Shown here: positions 14,636-22,732 of the stretch, one piece after another
How the letters are laid out: each line of letters starts with the position of its first letter
Position numbering within the stretch: the first letter of the stretch is position 1
NCBI GenBank assembly: GCA_938008415.1
Contig: CALLKI010000089.1
Span: 1-40,848 of the forward strand
Length of the DNA: 40,848 nucleotides
Reading direction: 5' to 3'
Source: an uncultured Luteimonas sp.
GTDB lineage: Bacteria; Pseudomonadota; Gammaproteobacteria; Xanthomonadales; Xanthomonadaceae
Notes under the pieces: generated by a model
Told to the model about the DNA's origin: nothing
Seen by the model: the letters and a program-made list of their open reading frames with translations, nothing else
Databases searched by the model: none
Translations under genes and position numbers: made by a program

Positions 14636-15811
14636 TTACCAGAGCGTGCCCGTGGCAGGCGCCCCGGCCAGCGGTATCCGGGCCTCGATCCGGGTGCCGT
14701 CCTTCCCGGACTCGATGCGCAGCCGGCCGCCCAGGCCCTCGATCCGCTCGCGCATGCCGGTCAGGCCGTTGCCGGGCACGATCGCGCCGCCGCGACCGTC
14801 GTCGGAAATCCGCAGCACCGCCTCGCCGTCCTCGATCGCGAAGCCCGCCCCGGCGCGTCGCGCGCGGGCGTGGCGCTGGATGTTGGTCGCCGCCTCGCGC
14901 ACCGCGAGCGCGAACGCGCTTTCCACTTCCGGTGGCAACGTGCCCGTCCCGAGCGATTCATCGACGCGGTACTCGAACGCGACGCCGTCGGATTCGAGCA
15001 GCAGCTTGGCGGAGGCCAGTTCCGCGGCGATGCCCGCGGCGCGGATGCCGCTGACCGCGCGCCTCACCTGCGCAAGCGCCTCGCGCGCGACGCGGCTGAC
15101 CGCGGCGATCTCGCCGCGCGCCGCCGCCGGGTCGCGCTCCAGCAGCCGTGCGGCGAGGTCCGACTTCAGCGCCACCATCGACAGGGTGTGGCCGAGCAGG
15201 TCATGCAGGTCGCGACCGATGCGCTCGCGCTCGGCCAGCGCCGCCAGCCGCCGCACCTCGTCCTGCGACATCCGCAGCATCGCCTCGCGTTCCTGGTTGA
15301 TCCTGTCGAGCAGGCCCAGCATGCCGATGATCGCGCTCACCACCGGCATCCACAGGACCGACTGCCACGGATAGTCCAGGTACCTGGCCCAGGCCAGCAG
15401 CAGCGCGTTGAGCACGGCCAGCAGCGCGAGGTAGCCGGCCACCGAACCGCCGCGGCACGGGCGCAACAGGATGGAGCCGAACACGAAGTAGCTGAGGCCT
15501 GACGGATACCAGGGCAACAACGCCAAGCACAGCGCGACCATGCCCCACGCCGCCTGCCGCGCGCGCCGTTCGGACGACGTCACCACCACCACATAGAGCG
15601 CGACGAACAACGGGTACGACAGCAGCGTCAGCAATGCCCAGCGCTTCGTGTAGCCGTACCCGCCACCGGCGAACATCGGCGTCAGGAACACCCACGCGGT
15701 CCAGACCAGGTGCACGAACGGCAGCCATGGCGGCCGTCCCGCCCGCATGTCCTGTGCGACGGGCGAGTCGGGGGCGATGCTCCAGAAACGCTTGCGTGCG
15801 GGACCATTCAT
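14636..15811 (-). CDS. Membrane sensor histidine kinase (DesK-like, HisKA_3)
   Basis: This 391-residue kinase has five or six N-terminal membrane helices (about residues 28-165, e.g. LPFVHLVWTAWVFLTPMF, PLFVALYVVVVT, VAGYLALLAVLNALLLAWA). A HisKA_3 dimerisation helix follows, with the phosphorylated His203 in ERERIGRDLHDLLGHTLS. The C-terminal HATPase domain shows the N box AVREAATNIQRHA, G1 DDGRGG and G2 GNGLTGMRERI. There is no periplasmic sensory domain, so it likely senses membrane state or a small hydrophobic molecule, as in DesK or the antibiotic-responsive kinases next to ABC exporters. ATG 15811 has a weak AGGA upstream. The three leftward genes are divergent from a MacA/FtsX-type efflux operon, the probable regulon. 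Confidence 0.92.
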   Translation of the reverse strand: MNGPARKRFWSIAPDSPVAQDMRAGRPPWLPFVHLVWTAWVFLTPMFAGGGYGYTKRWALLTLLSYPLFVALYVVVVTSSERRARQAAWGMVALCLALLPWYPSGLSYFVFGSILLRPCRGGSVAGYLALLAVLNALLLAWARYLDYPWQSVLWMPVVSAIIGMLGLLDRINQEREAMLRMSQDEVRRLAALAERERIGRDLHDLLGHTLSMVALKSDLAARLLERDPAAARGEIAAVSRVAREALAQVRRAVSGIRAAGIAAELASAKLLLESDGVAFEYRVDESLGTGTLPPEVESAFALAVREAATNIQRHARARRAGAGFAIEDGEAVLRISDDGRGGAIVPGNGLTGMRERIEGLGGRLRIESGKDGTRIEARIPLAGAPATGTLW

Positions 15812-16156
15812 CGTCAGCGCGATCCTGTTTCCTCCGGCACGCTCCAGCCGGGATATGGTATGCCAGCCGCATGCCCTGCCCCCGCGGCCTGCCGCATCAC
15901 GCCGCCCCGGCGACGCCTCGTGCCGCGCTTGCCGGCACCGCCACCGCGGGCCATCGGATCCTCCACCGCAACCACGGCGACATGGTCCCCCGGGGATCCA
16001 CGGGACCTGCATTCCCGGCCGTCAGGCGAAACGGCTGACAGCTGTCACGCCACGAACCGGGGCGGCGGGCCTATGCTGGCCCGGCCATGACCACCGGCAG
16101 GCCACATCCGGCTCTGGTAGGGTCACATCCGCAGCCGGTCCACGTCCTGTCCTTCC
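15812..16156. other. Divergent control region, two-component system / ABC efflux operon
   Basis: This 345-bp gap lies between the kinase gene (leftward) and the efflux adaptor gene (rightward). It contains TACCAT on the minus strand (15855-15860) as a weak possible -10 for the kinase, the palindrome at 16036-16047 and TATGCT at 16072-16077. No coding region with recognisable motifs is present; open frames here are shadows. Confidence 0.6.
16036..16077 (+). promoter_or_regulatory. 12-bp palindrome and -10 of the ABC efflux operon
   Basis: TGACAGCTGTCA (16036-16047) is a perfect palindrome. TATGCT at 16072-16077 is a likely -10, so the palindrome centre would sit about 40-45 bp before the transcription start, where class I/II activators bind. 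No -35 consensus is seen, which fits an activator-dependent promoter. It is proposed as the binding site for the adjacent LuxR-type regulator. Confidence 0.5.
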
Positions 16157-17398
16157 ATGAACACGAACGCAGAACTGCTCAGGGAACTCCGCATCGACCG
16201 CTCCGCCGCCCCGCCTCCGCGGCGCAAGGGGCCGTGGATCGCGGCCGGCATCGCCGCGCTCGCCATCGTGCTGGCCGTCGCCGGCTGGATGGTCTTCGGC
16301 CGCGACGGTGCCATCCCGGTCGAGACCACCTTCGCGGTGCCGATGGCGTCCGGCGGGGCCCCGGCCTCGGTGCTCGATGCCAGCGGCTACGTGGTCGCCC
16401 GGCGCATGGCCACTGTCTCGGCCAAGGTCACCGGCCGGGTCAGGGAGGTGCTGATCGAGGAAGGCATGCGCGTGGAGCAAGGCCAGGTGCTGGCGCGCCT
16501 GGACCCGGTGGACGCCGAGCAGCAGCGCGCGCGCGCCGCCTCGCAGCTGGAGGCCGCGCGCAGCCAGCTCGGCGCGGTCGAGGCCCAGCTGAAGGAGGCC
16601 GAGGCCAACGCTGTGCGCCTGGAAACCCTGGCGGCGCAGAAGCTGGTCCCGCAGGCACAGTACGAGCAGGCCGTGGCCCAGCGCGACAGCCTGCGCTCGC
16701 AGCTTGCGACCGCACGGCGCAACGTGCAGGTCGCCGCCGACGGGCTGCGCATCGCCGAGCAGGGCATCGAGAACACCATCGTGGTGGCGCCGTTCTCCGG
16801 CGTGATCACCGCCAAGGCCGCGCAGGAGGGCGAAATCGTCTCGCCGCTGTCGGCCGGCGGCGGCTTCACCCGCACCGGCATCGGCACCATCGTCGACATG
16901 GATTCGCTCGAGGTCGAGGTGGACGTGGGCGAGGCCTACATCGGCCGGGTGCAACCGAAGATGCCGGTGGAGGCGGTGCTCAACTCCTACCCCGACTGGA
17001 AGATCCCGGCCGAGGTCATCGCCATCATCCCCGCGGCGGACCGCGGCAAGGCCACGGTCAAGGTGCGCATCGCGCTGAAGGAGAAGGACCCGCGCATCGT
17101 CCCCGACATGGGCGTGCGCGTCAGCTTCCTCGAGCCGCCGAAGGCGGACGAGGAAAAGCCCGAAGGCGTGCGCGTGCCCGCCGATGCACTGGTGGAGCGC
17201 GACGGGCGCACGGTCGTCTTCGTGGTCGGCGACGATGGCCGGGTCGCGCTGCGCGAGGTGGCCACCGGTTCCACGCTGGGCCGCGACCGCCAGGTGTTGT
17301 CCGGGCTGTCGCCCGGCGACGAGGTGGTGCTGGACCCGCCGGCCGGCCTGCACGACGGTGCCCGCGTGCGGCGCGCCCCCGAAGGCACCGGCAACTGA
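16157..17398 (+). CDS. Periplasmic adaptor subunit of an ABC efflux system (MacA/HlyD-like)
   Basis: This 413-residue membrane-fusion protein has a cytoplasmic tail and one N-terminal membrane anchor (about residues 26-47, WIAAGIAALAIVLAVAGWMVF). The split lipoyl/barrel-sandwich halves follow (VSAKVTGRVREVLIEEGMRVEQGQVLARLDP and VVAPFSGVITAKAAQEGEIVSP). Between them is a long alpha-helical hairpin (about 125-205, AEQQRARAASQLEAARSQL...). Beta-barrel and membrane-proximal domains come after that. It would couple the inner-membrane ABC transporter to an outer-membrane channel; no TolC gene lies nearby. No Shine-Dalgarno is seen before ATG 16157. It is the first gene of a four-gene unit; a 137-bp gap with a stem-loop separates it from the ATPase gene. 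Confidence 0.9.
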   Translation: MNTNAELLRELRIDRSAAPPPRRKGPWIAAGIAALAIVLAVAGWMVFGRDGAIPVETTFAVPMASGGAPASVLDASGYVVARRMATVSAKVTGRVREVLIEEGMRVEQGQVLARLDPVDAEQQRARAASQLEAARSQLGAVEAQLKEAEANAVRLETLAAQKLVPQAQYEQAVAQRDSLRSQLATARRNVQVAADGLRIAEQGIENTIVVAPFSGVITAKAAQEGEIVSPLSAGGGFTRTGIGTIVDMDSLEVEVDVGEAYIGRVQPKMPVEAVLNSYPDWKIPAEVIAIIPAADRGKATVKVRIALKEKDPRIVPDMGVRVSFLEPPKADEEKPEGVRVPADALVERDGRTVVFVVGDDGRVALREVATGSTLGRDRQVLSGLSPGDEVVLDPPAGLHDGARVRRAPEGTGN

Positions 17399-17480
17399 GG
17401 ATCGCCCGCGCGCGATGGAACGCGCGCCCGTCCCGGCAGGGATGTCGAAAAACGCGGCTGTCGGCCGTCGTCCGTGCATC

Positions 17481-17498
17481 GCGCGGCCACGGCCGCGC
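17481..17498 (+). other. Stem-loop between adaptor and ATPase genes
   Basis: GCGCGGCC (17481-17488) pairs with GGCCGCGC (17491-17498), 38 nt before the ATPase start. It is short and GC-rich. It may stabilise or separate mRNA segments of the efflux operon. Confidence 0.35.
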
Positions 17499-17535
17499 AT
17501 CGGCCCGGTTTCCATTTCCCAAGCGAGGTAACGCC

Positions 17536-18228
17536 ATGTCTCCGCTGGTTTCCATTCGCAACCTGCACAAGACCTACCAGCGCGGCCCGGAGAAGGTCGA
17601 CGTGCTGCACGGCATCGACCTCGACATCGGGCGTGGCGAGTTCGTCGCGCTGATGGGCCCGTCCGGCTCGGGCAAGACCACCCTGCTGAACCTGATCGGC
17701 GGGCTGGACACGCCCAGCGAAGGGCAGATCGAGATCGAGGGCGAGCGGCTGGACACCATGACCCCTGGCCAGCTCGCCAACTGGCGCAGCCGCCATGTCG
17801 GCTTCGTGTTCCAGTTCTACAACCTGATGCCGATGCTCACGGCGCAGAAGAACGTGGAACTTCCGCTGCTGCTGACGCCGCTGCCGGCCTCCGAGCGCAG
17901 GCGTCGCGCCGAGATCGCGCTGGGCCTGGTCGGCCTGGCCGAGCGCCGTTCGCACAAGCCCAACGAGCTGTCGGGCGGACAGCAGCAGCGCGTCGCCATC
18001 GCCCGCGCCATCGTCTCCGACCCGACCTTCCTGATCTGCGACGAGCCAACCGGCGACCTCGACCGCCAGAGCGCGGAGGAAGTGCTGTCGCTGCTGCAAT
18101 TGCTCAATCGCGAGCACGGCAAGACCATCGTCATGGTCACCCACGACCCCCGGGCCGCCGCGTACGCCACGCGCACCCTGCACCTGGACAAGGGCGAGCT
18201 GGTGGACGCCCCGGCCATGGCGCACTGA
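17536..18228 (+). CDS. ABC transporter ATP-binding protein (MacB/LolD type)
   Basis: This 230-residue ATPase has every key motif: Walker A GPSGSGKTT (about residues 41-49), Q-loop FVFQFYNLMP, signature LSGGQQQRVAIARA, Walker B FLICDEPTGDLD and the H-loop His in MVTHDP. The sequence is typical of the MacB/LolD/FtsE subfamily that powers mechanotransmission-type exporters. GAGGT sits 7 nt before the ATG. It is followed 15 nt later by the first permease (AGGAGG ribosome site), so the ATPase and both permeases form one transcription unit. Confidence 0.95.
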   Translation: MSPLVSIRNLHKTYQRGPEKVDVLHGIDLDIGRGEFVALMGPSGSGKTTLLNLIGGLDTPSEGQIEIEGERLDTMTPGQLANWRSRHVGFVFQFYNLMPMLTAQKNVELPLLLTPLPASERRRRAEIALGLVGLAERRSHKPNELSGGQQQRVAIARAIVSDPTFLICDEPTGDLDRQSAEEVLSLLQLLNREHGKTIVMVTHDPRAAAYATRTLHLDKGELVDAPAMAH

Positions 18229-18243
18229 CCAGGAGGCACGGCG

Positions 18244-19404
18244 ATGAAATACCTTTCCCTGGTCTGGGCACAGCTGTTCCGCAGCAGGACGCGGTCGCTG
18301 CTGACCCTGCTGTCCGTGGTCACCGCCTTCATGCTGTTCGGCCTGCTCGATTCGGTGCGGGTCGCGTTCACTGCCGGCGCCAGCAGCGTGGCCGGCTACG
18401 ACCGGCTGGTGGTGTCCTCGCGGCTGTCGATCACGCAGATGCTGCCGTACCGCCTGCACTCGCAGATCCAGGCGGTGCCCGGCGTGAAGCAGGCCGTGTA
18501 CATGGCCTGGTTCGGTGGCATCTACCAGGACCCGAAGAACTTCTTCCCGAACTTCTCGACCGGCCCCGGTCTGTTCGACATGTACCCGGAATACCTGATC
18601 GACCCGAAGCAGCGCGAGGCCTTCGAGACCACCCGCAACGGCGCGGTCGCGGGCGAATCCCTGGCACGCAGGTTCGGCTGGAAGGTCGGCGACATCATCC
18701 CGTTGCAGGCGACCATCTTCCCCACCCGTGGCAGCAACCACTGGGAGTTCCAGCTGGTCGGCACCTACCGCGTGGCCGATCCCAAGCGCAGCGGCGAGGA
18801 GAACGCGCTGTATTTCCACTGGGAGTACTTCAACGAGTCCAATGACTACGTGAAGGACCAGGTGGGCCTCTGGATGGTCAAGCTGGCCGACCCGTCGCAG
18901 GCCGACCGCGTCGCCCGCGCTATCGACGCCCTCAGCGAGAACTCCGACCACGAGACGAAGACCCAGAGCGAGGCCGAGTTCAACCGCGCCTTCGTCAAGC
19001 AGTTCGCCGACGTCGGGATGATCGTCACTTCGATCATGGGCGCGGTGTTCTTCACCCTGCTGCTGCTGACCGGCAACACCATGGCGCAGGCGGTGCGCGA
19101 GCGCATCCCCGAGCTGGCGGTGCTCAAGACACTCGGCTTCCGCGACGGGCTCGTGCTCGGGCTGGTGCTGCTCGAATCGGTGCTGCTGGTCGGGCTGGGC
19201 GGCCTGATCGGCCTGGGCCTGGCCGCAGTGGCCATTCCCGCGATCGGCGCCGCCAGCGGCGGCATGGTCGCGCTCGGCGGCATGCCCTGGCAGACCTGGG
19301 CGCTGGGCCTGGCGCTGATCCTGGCCATCGGCTTCGTGGTCGGCGTGCTGCCGGCGCTGCGCGCCAAGCGCCTGAAGATCGTCGATGCCCTGGCCGGACG
19401 CTGA
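18244..19404 (+). CDS. FtsX/MacB-type ABC permease 1
   Basis: This 386-residue permease has an N-terminal helix (RSLLTLLSVVTAFMLFGLLDSV, about 18-39) and a periplasmic MacB-PCD-like domain (about 45-255). A C-terminal FtsX domain with three helices follows (MIVTSIMGAVFFTLLLLTGNTMA, LVLGLVLLESVLLVGLGGLIGLGLA, TWALGLALILAIGFVVGVLPALRAKRL). ERIPELAVLKTLGFRDG, the coupling helix characteristic of FtsX-type permeases, is clear. AGGAGG precedes the ATG by 7 nt. It is paired with the second permease 12 nt downstream; together they would make a heterodimeric transporter. Confidence 0.92.
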   Translation: MKYLSLVWAQLFRSRTRSLLTLLSVVTAFMLFGLLDSVRVAFTAGASSVAGYDRLVVSSRLSITQMLPYRLHSQIQAVPGVKQAVYMAWFGGIYQDPKNFFPNFSTGPGLFDMYPEYLIDPKQREAFETTRNGAVAGESLARRFGWKVGDIIPLQATIFPTRGSNHWEFQLVGTYRVADPKRSGEENALYFHWEYFNESNDYVKDQVGLWMVKLADPSQADRVARAIDALSENSDHETKTQSEAEFNRAFVKQFADVGMIVTSIMGAVFFTLLLLTGNTMAQAVRERIPELAVLKTLGFRDGLVLGLVLLESVLLVGLGGLIGLGLAAVAIPAIGAASGGMVALGGMPWQTWALGLALILAIGFVVGVLPALRAKRLKIVDALAGR

Positions 19405-19416
19405 GGAGGACGCTCC

Positions 19417-20724
19417 ATGAAGAAGCTGCTTGCCAACATCCTCGTCACGCTGTGCCTGCTGGCCGGGCTGGTGGTGTGGATCATCCTTCCCTGGTGGGGC
19501 GTGCTTGCCGCGGCCATGCTGCTGGCGGCATGGCTGTGGTCCACCCGCAGCGGACGGCTTGCGCGCGAGGCCGCGCTCATCGGCATCTCCAGCCTGCCCA
19601 GGCGCTGGGGGGCGTCCAGCGTGATCGTGGTCGGCATCGCCGGTGTGGTCGGCGTGCTGGTGGCGATGCTGGCGATGGGCGAAGGCTTCCGCGCGACGCT
19701 GCAGGGCACCGGGCGCGACGACACCGCGATCGTGCTGCGCGGTGGTTCGCAGGCGGAGACCAACTCGGCCATCACCCGCGATCAGCCGCCGCTGATCGCG
19801 AACCTGCCGGGCATCGCCCGCGACGCGGACGGACGGCCGCTGCTGTCCCCGGAACTGTCGCAGGTGGTCAACATGGTCCTCAGGGACGGCGGGACCGAGG
19901 CCAACGCGCAGATCCGCGGCGTCGGCGAGATGGCATGGCGGGTGCGCCCGCACGTGCGCATCACCGCGGGGCGCCGGTTCGAGACCGGCAAGCGCGAACT
20001 GGTGGTCGGACGCGGCGCCGCCAACCAGTACCGCAACCTCGAGGTCGGCAGCCGGCTGCGCCTGGCCAACCAGGAATGGGAGGTGGTCGGCCACTTCGAG
20101 TCCGGCGACTCCCACGAGTCGGAACTGTGGGCCGACGCGGAGACGCTGGCCAGCACCTACCAGCGCCCCGCCTACCAGTCGGTGACGGTGAAGCTGGAAA
20201 ACCCGCGCGCCTTTGCCGCGTTCAAGGCGGCGCTCGAGTCCGATCCGCGGCTGAAGCTGGACGCGCTGACCACGCGCGACTACTACAACCGCCAGTCCGA
20301 AGGGCTGGCCCGGCTGATCCGGGCGCTGGGCACGGTGATCGGCGGGATCATGGCCATCGGTGCTGTGTTCGGCGCGCTCAACACCATGTACGCGGCCGTG
20401 GCCGGCCGCGCGCGCGAGATCGCCACGCTGCGCGCCATTGGTTTCCGTGGCCTGCCGGTGGTGACAGGCGTCATGCTCGAGACCATGTTGCTGGCCTTGC
20501 TCGGTGGCGCGCTGGGCGGCGGTGTGGCCTGGCTGCTGTTCAACGGCTACAGCGCGGCCACCCTGGGCGCCAACTTCAGCCAGGTGATGTTCGAGTTCCG
20601 GGTCACCCCCGGGCTGCTGTGGACCGGGCTGAAGTGGGCACTGGGCATCGGCCTGGTCGGCGGCCTGTTCCCGGCACTGCGCGCGGCGCGGCTGCCGGTG
20701 ACCGAGGCGTTGCGCAGCGCCTGA
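19417..20724 (+). CDS. FtsX/MacB-type ABC permease 2
   Basis: This 435-residue permease begins with two extra hydrophobic segments (NILVTLCLLAGLVVWIILPWWGVLAAAMLLAAWLWS, about 5-40). A membrane helix (VIVVGIAGVVGVLVAMLAMG, about 68-87), a periplasmic domain and three C-terminal FtsX helices follow (GTVIGGIMAIGAVFGALNTMYA, TGVMLETMLLALLGGALGGGVAWLLF, LLWTGLKWALGIGLVGGLFPALRAARLPVTEALRSA). The coupling motif AREIATLRAIGFRG is intact. GAGGAGG lies 8 nt upstream. It differs from permease 1 by the N-terminal hydrophobic pair, so the two are not recent duplicates. A strong hairpin follows the stop. Confidence 0.92.
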   Translation: MKKLLANILVTLCLLAGLVVWIILPWWGVLAAAMLLAAWLWSTRSGRLAREAALIGISSLPRRWGASSVIVVGIAGVVGVLVAMLAMGEGFRATLQGTGRDDTAIVLRGGSQAETNSAITRDQPPLIANLPGIARDADGRPLLSPELSQVVNMVLRDGGTEANAQIRGVGEMAWRVRPHVRITAGRRFETGKRELVVGRGAANQYRNLEVGSRLRLANQEWEVVGHFESGDSHESELWADAETLASTYQRPAYQSVTVKLENPRAFAAFKAALESDPRLKLDALTTRDYYNRQSEGLARLIRALGTVIGGIMAIGAVFGALNTMYAAVAGRAREIATLRAIGFRGLPVVTGVMLETMLLALLGGALGGGVAWLLFNGYSAATLGANFSQVMFEFRVTPGLLWTGLKWALGIGLVGGLFPALRAARLPVTEALRSA

Positions 20725-20734
20725 CCGGCAACGG

Positions 20735-20758
20735 GCGCGGCGGCAGAGGCCGCCGCGC
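20735..20758. terminator. Bidirectional hairpin between permease 2 and rarD
   Basis: GCGCGGCGGC (20735-20744) pairs perfectly with GCCGCCGCGC (20749-20758) across AGAG. It lies in the 34 bp between two convergent genes and directly abuts the rarD stop codon. Confidence 0.7.
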
Positions 20759-21664
20759 TCAGGCCGCGGCCGCTGCCACCGTGCGGCGCGCGCGCCGCCA
20801 ACCGTCGAAGGCGTAGGCCGCCAGCGCCGCCCAGATGCAGGCGAAGCCGATCGCGCGGTCGGCGCCGAACGGCTCGCGGAAGAACAGGATGCCGCACAAC
20901 AGCTGCAGCGTCGGCGCGATGTACTGCAGCAGGCCGACGGTCGAGTACGGGATGCGGCGCACGCCATAAGCGAAGCCGACCAGCGGCAGCACCGTGAGCA
21001 CGCCGCCGAACGCCAGCAGCGCCACGGTCCCGACGCCGGCGCCGGACGCGATCGCGCCGCCATGCGCCTCGATCCATCCCAGCCAGGCCAGGGCCGGCAG
21101 GAACAGGTACAGGTTCTCCACGCCGAGTCCGGCGACCGCGTCCACCGCCACCAGCTTGCGCACCAGACCGTACAGCGCGAACGAGCCGGCCAGCAGCAGC
21201 GCGATCCACGGGAAGCTGCCGTAGTTGAAGGTCAGCCACAGCACGCCAAGCGCGGCGATGCCGACCGCCACCCATTGCGTCCGGTTCAGGCGCTCGTGCA
21301 GCAGCGCCACGCCGAGCACGACGTTGACCAGCGGGTTGATGAAGTAGCCGAGGCTGGTCTCGATCACGTGCCCGGCGTTCACCGCCCAGATGTACAGGCT
21401 CCAGTTGAACGCGATCAGCAGGCCGCTCACCGCGAGCATCGCGGCCGCGCGCGGCTGCCGCAGGGCCTGCGCGACCCAGCCGCGCCCCTGCTTCCACCAC
21501 AGCCAGGCGCACACCGTCACCGTGCCCCAGGCCACGCGGTGCAGCACGATCTGCAGCGACGGCACCGCCTTGAGCAGGTGCCAGTACAGTGGCATCAGGC
21601 CCCAGACGACGAAGGCGCCGGCCGCGGCCCACAGCCCGCGCCGGTCGAGGCTGGCGGCGCTCAT
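20759..21664 (-). CDS. rarD: RarD-type EamA (drug/metabolite) transporter
   Basis: This 301-residue inner-membrane protein has ten predicted helices and two EamA repeats. RarD-specific stretches are present: FVVWGLMPLYWHLL, EIVLHR-like LQIVLHRVAWG, LIAFNWSLYIWAVNAGHVIETSLGYFINPLVNVVLG and VGLLQYIAPTLQLLCGILFFREPF. The substrate is unknown; E. coli RarD was named from chloramphenicol resistance but the family is poorly characterised. Its ATG overlaps the stop of the upstream yedA-like gene (ATGA), so both are translated as a unit. It converges on the ABC efflux operon with a shared hairpin between. Confidence 0.92.
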   Translation of the reverse strand: MSAASLDRRGLWAAAGAFVVWGLMPLYWHLLKAVPSLQIVLHRVAWGTVTVCAWLWWKQGRGWVAQALRQPRAAAMLAVSGLLIAFNWSLYIWAVNAGHVIETSLGYFINPLVNVVLGVALLHERLNRTQWVAVGIAALGVLWLTFNYGSFPWIALLLAGSFALYGLVRKLVAVDAVAGLGVENLYLFLPALAWLGWIEAHGGAIASGAGVGTVALLAFGGVLTVLPLVGFAYGVRRIPYSTVGLLQYIAPTLQLLCGILFFREPFGADRAIGFACIWAALAAYAFDGWRRARRTVAAAAA

Positions 21665-22587
21665 GCGTCAGCCGCCGCGGCCGGGGCGGCCGGCCTGCGC
21701 GCCTTGGCCAGGGTGATGACGAACACGCCGGCGACCACCACCGCCATCGCGCCGATGTCGTGCGCGCCGAAGCGCTCGGACACCAGCCACGCGCCGAGCA
21801 GCACCGCGATCACCGGGTTGACGTAGGCGTAGCTGCCGGCGAGCGTGGGCCGGACGTGGTGCAGCAGCCAGACGTAGGCGGTGAAGCCGACGATCGAGCC
21901 GAACGACACGAGGTAGGCGAGCGAGGCCATGCCCTGCCAGCTCGGCCAGGCGTGCATGCGCTCGCCGATGGCCAGCCCCGCCAGCGGCATGAACACGCCG
22001 GCGCAGAGCATCTGCCCAGCCGCCGACATGAACGGCGACGGCAGGTCGCGGCTGCGGCTCCAGATCGAGCCGAACGCCCACGCCAGCGGCGCGACCAGCA
22101 GCGCGACCAGTCCCCAGGGCGAGGCGGTGAGGCTGCTGCCGGCGTTGAGCCAGGCCACGCCGAGGAAACCGATGGCCAGCCCGGCCCACTCCAGCGCGAC
22201 CGGGCGGTCGCCGCGCATCGCCGAGAACAGTCCCATCCACAGCGGCGCCGAGGCCACCGCGACCGCGGCCAGCCCCGAGGAGACCGTCTGCTCGGCGATG
22301 CAGACCATGCCGTTGCCCAGCCCGAGCAGCAGCACCGACATCACCGCGAGGTTGCGCCACTGCGCGCGCGTGGGCGCGGGCTCGCCACGCCAGCGCAGGA
22401 ACGCGTACATCAGCACGCCGGCGACGAGGAAGCGGACGCCCGCCATCAGCAGCGGCAGCCACCCGCCTTCCAGCGCCCAGCGGATGCCGAGGTACGTCGA
22501 ACCCCAGACCACGTAGACCAGCGCCAGCGCGGACACCACCTGCACGGTGGACGCACGCCCCGATGCGACCGCGGACTCGGATGCCAT
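21661..22587 (-). CDS. yedA: YedA-like EamA transporter
   Basis: This 308-residue protein has ten predicted membrane helices and two EamA repeats. The signature region YVVWGSTYLGIRWALEGGWLPLLMAGVRFLVAG at the N terminus and SYAYVNPVIAVLLGAWLVSERF near the C terminus are typical of YedA/RhaT-like drug/metabolite exporters. The start at ATG 22587 is chosen because the first helix begins about 18 residues later; the ribosome site is weak. The stop overlaps the rarD start by 4 bp. The pair probably exports amino acids or metabolites, but neither substrate can be read from sequence. Confidence 0.88.
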   Translation of the reverse strand: MASESAVASGRASTVQVVSALALVYVVWGSTYLGIRWALEGGWLPLLMAGVRFLVAGVLMYAFLRWRGEPAPTRAQWRNLAVMSVLLLGLGNGMVCIAEQTVSSGLAAVAVASAPLWMGLFSAMRGDRPVALEWAGLAIGFLGVAWLNAGSSLTASPWGLVALLVAPLAWAFGSIWSRSRDLPSPFMSAAGQMLCAGVFMPLAGLAIGERMHAWPSWQGMASLAYLVSFGSIVGFTAYVWLLHHVRPTLAGSYAYVNPVIAVLLGAWLVSERFGAHDIGAMAVVVAGVFVITLAKARRPAAPAAAADA

Positions 22588-22626
22588 GGGATGATCCCGA
22601 ACCGGTTTGTGGAGGGGGGAAACGGC

Positions 22627-22650
22627 GACCGGGCCGCGTGCGGCCCGGTC
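22627..22650 (-). terminator. 10-bp perfect hairpin downstream of prc
   Basis: GACCGGGCCG (22627-22636) pairs with CGGCCCGGTC (22641-22650). In the direction of prc it is followed by GCCGTTTCCC, a weak T-rich tail. It would stop prc transcripts before yedA. Confidence 0.6.
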
Positions 22651-22690
22651 TGTCCATTCTACGGCGGGGACCCGGGATCCCCGGTGCGGA

Positions 22691-22714
22691 TTCCGGGAAC
22701 ACCGTGTCCCGGAA
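22691..22714 (-). terminator. Second hairpin after prc
   Basis: TTCCGGGA (22691-22698) pairs with TCCCGGAA (22707-22714) across 8 nt, 18 nt beyond the prc stop. With the hairpin at 22627-22650 it makes a tandem arrangement. Confidence 0.5.
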
Positions 22715-22732
22715 ACACGCGGCGTGCCGGCC

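Noticed and set aside
17536..20724. LolCDE lipoprotein-release system
   Set aside because: A MacA-like adaptor gene precedes the ATPase, and the permeases do not show the LolC/LolE pattern I would expect; an efflux system fits better.
16987..21063. Very long minus-strand open frame across the ABC operon
   Set aside because: It overlaps four convincing genes, has low-complexity Arg/Gln/Gly/Ala composition and no motifs; it is a consequence of very high GC at third codon positions.
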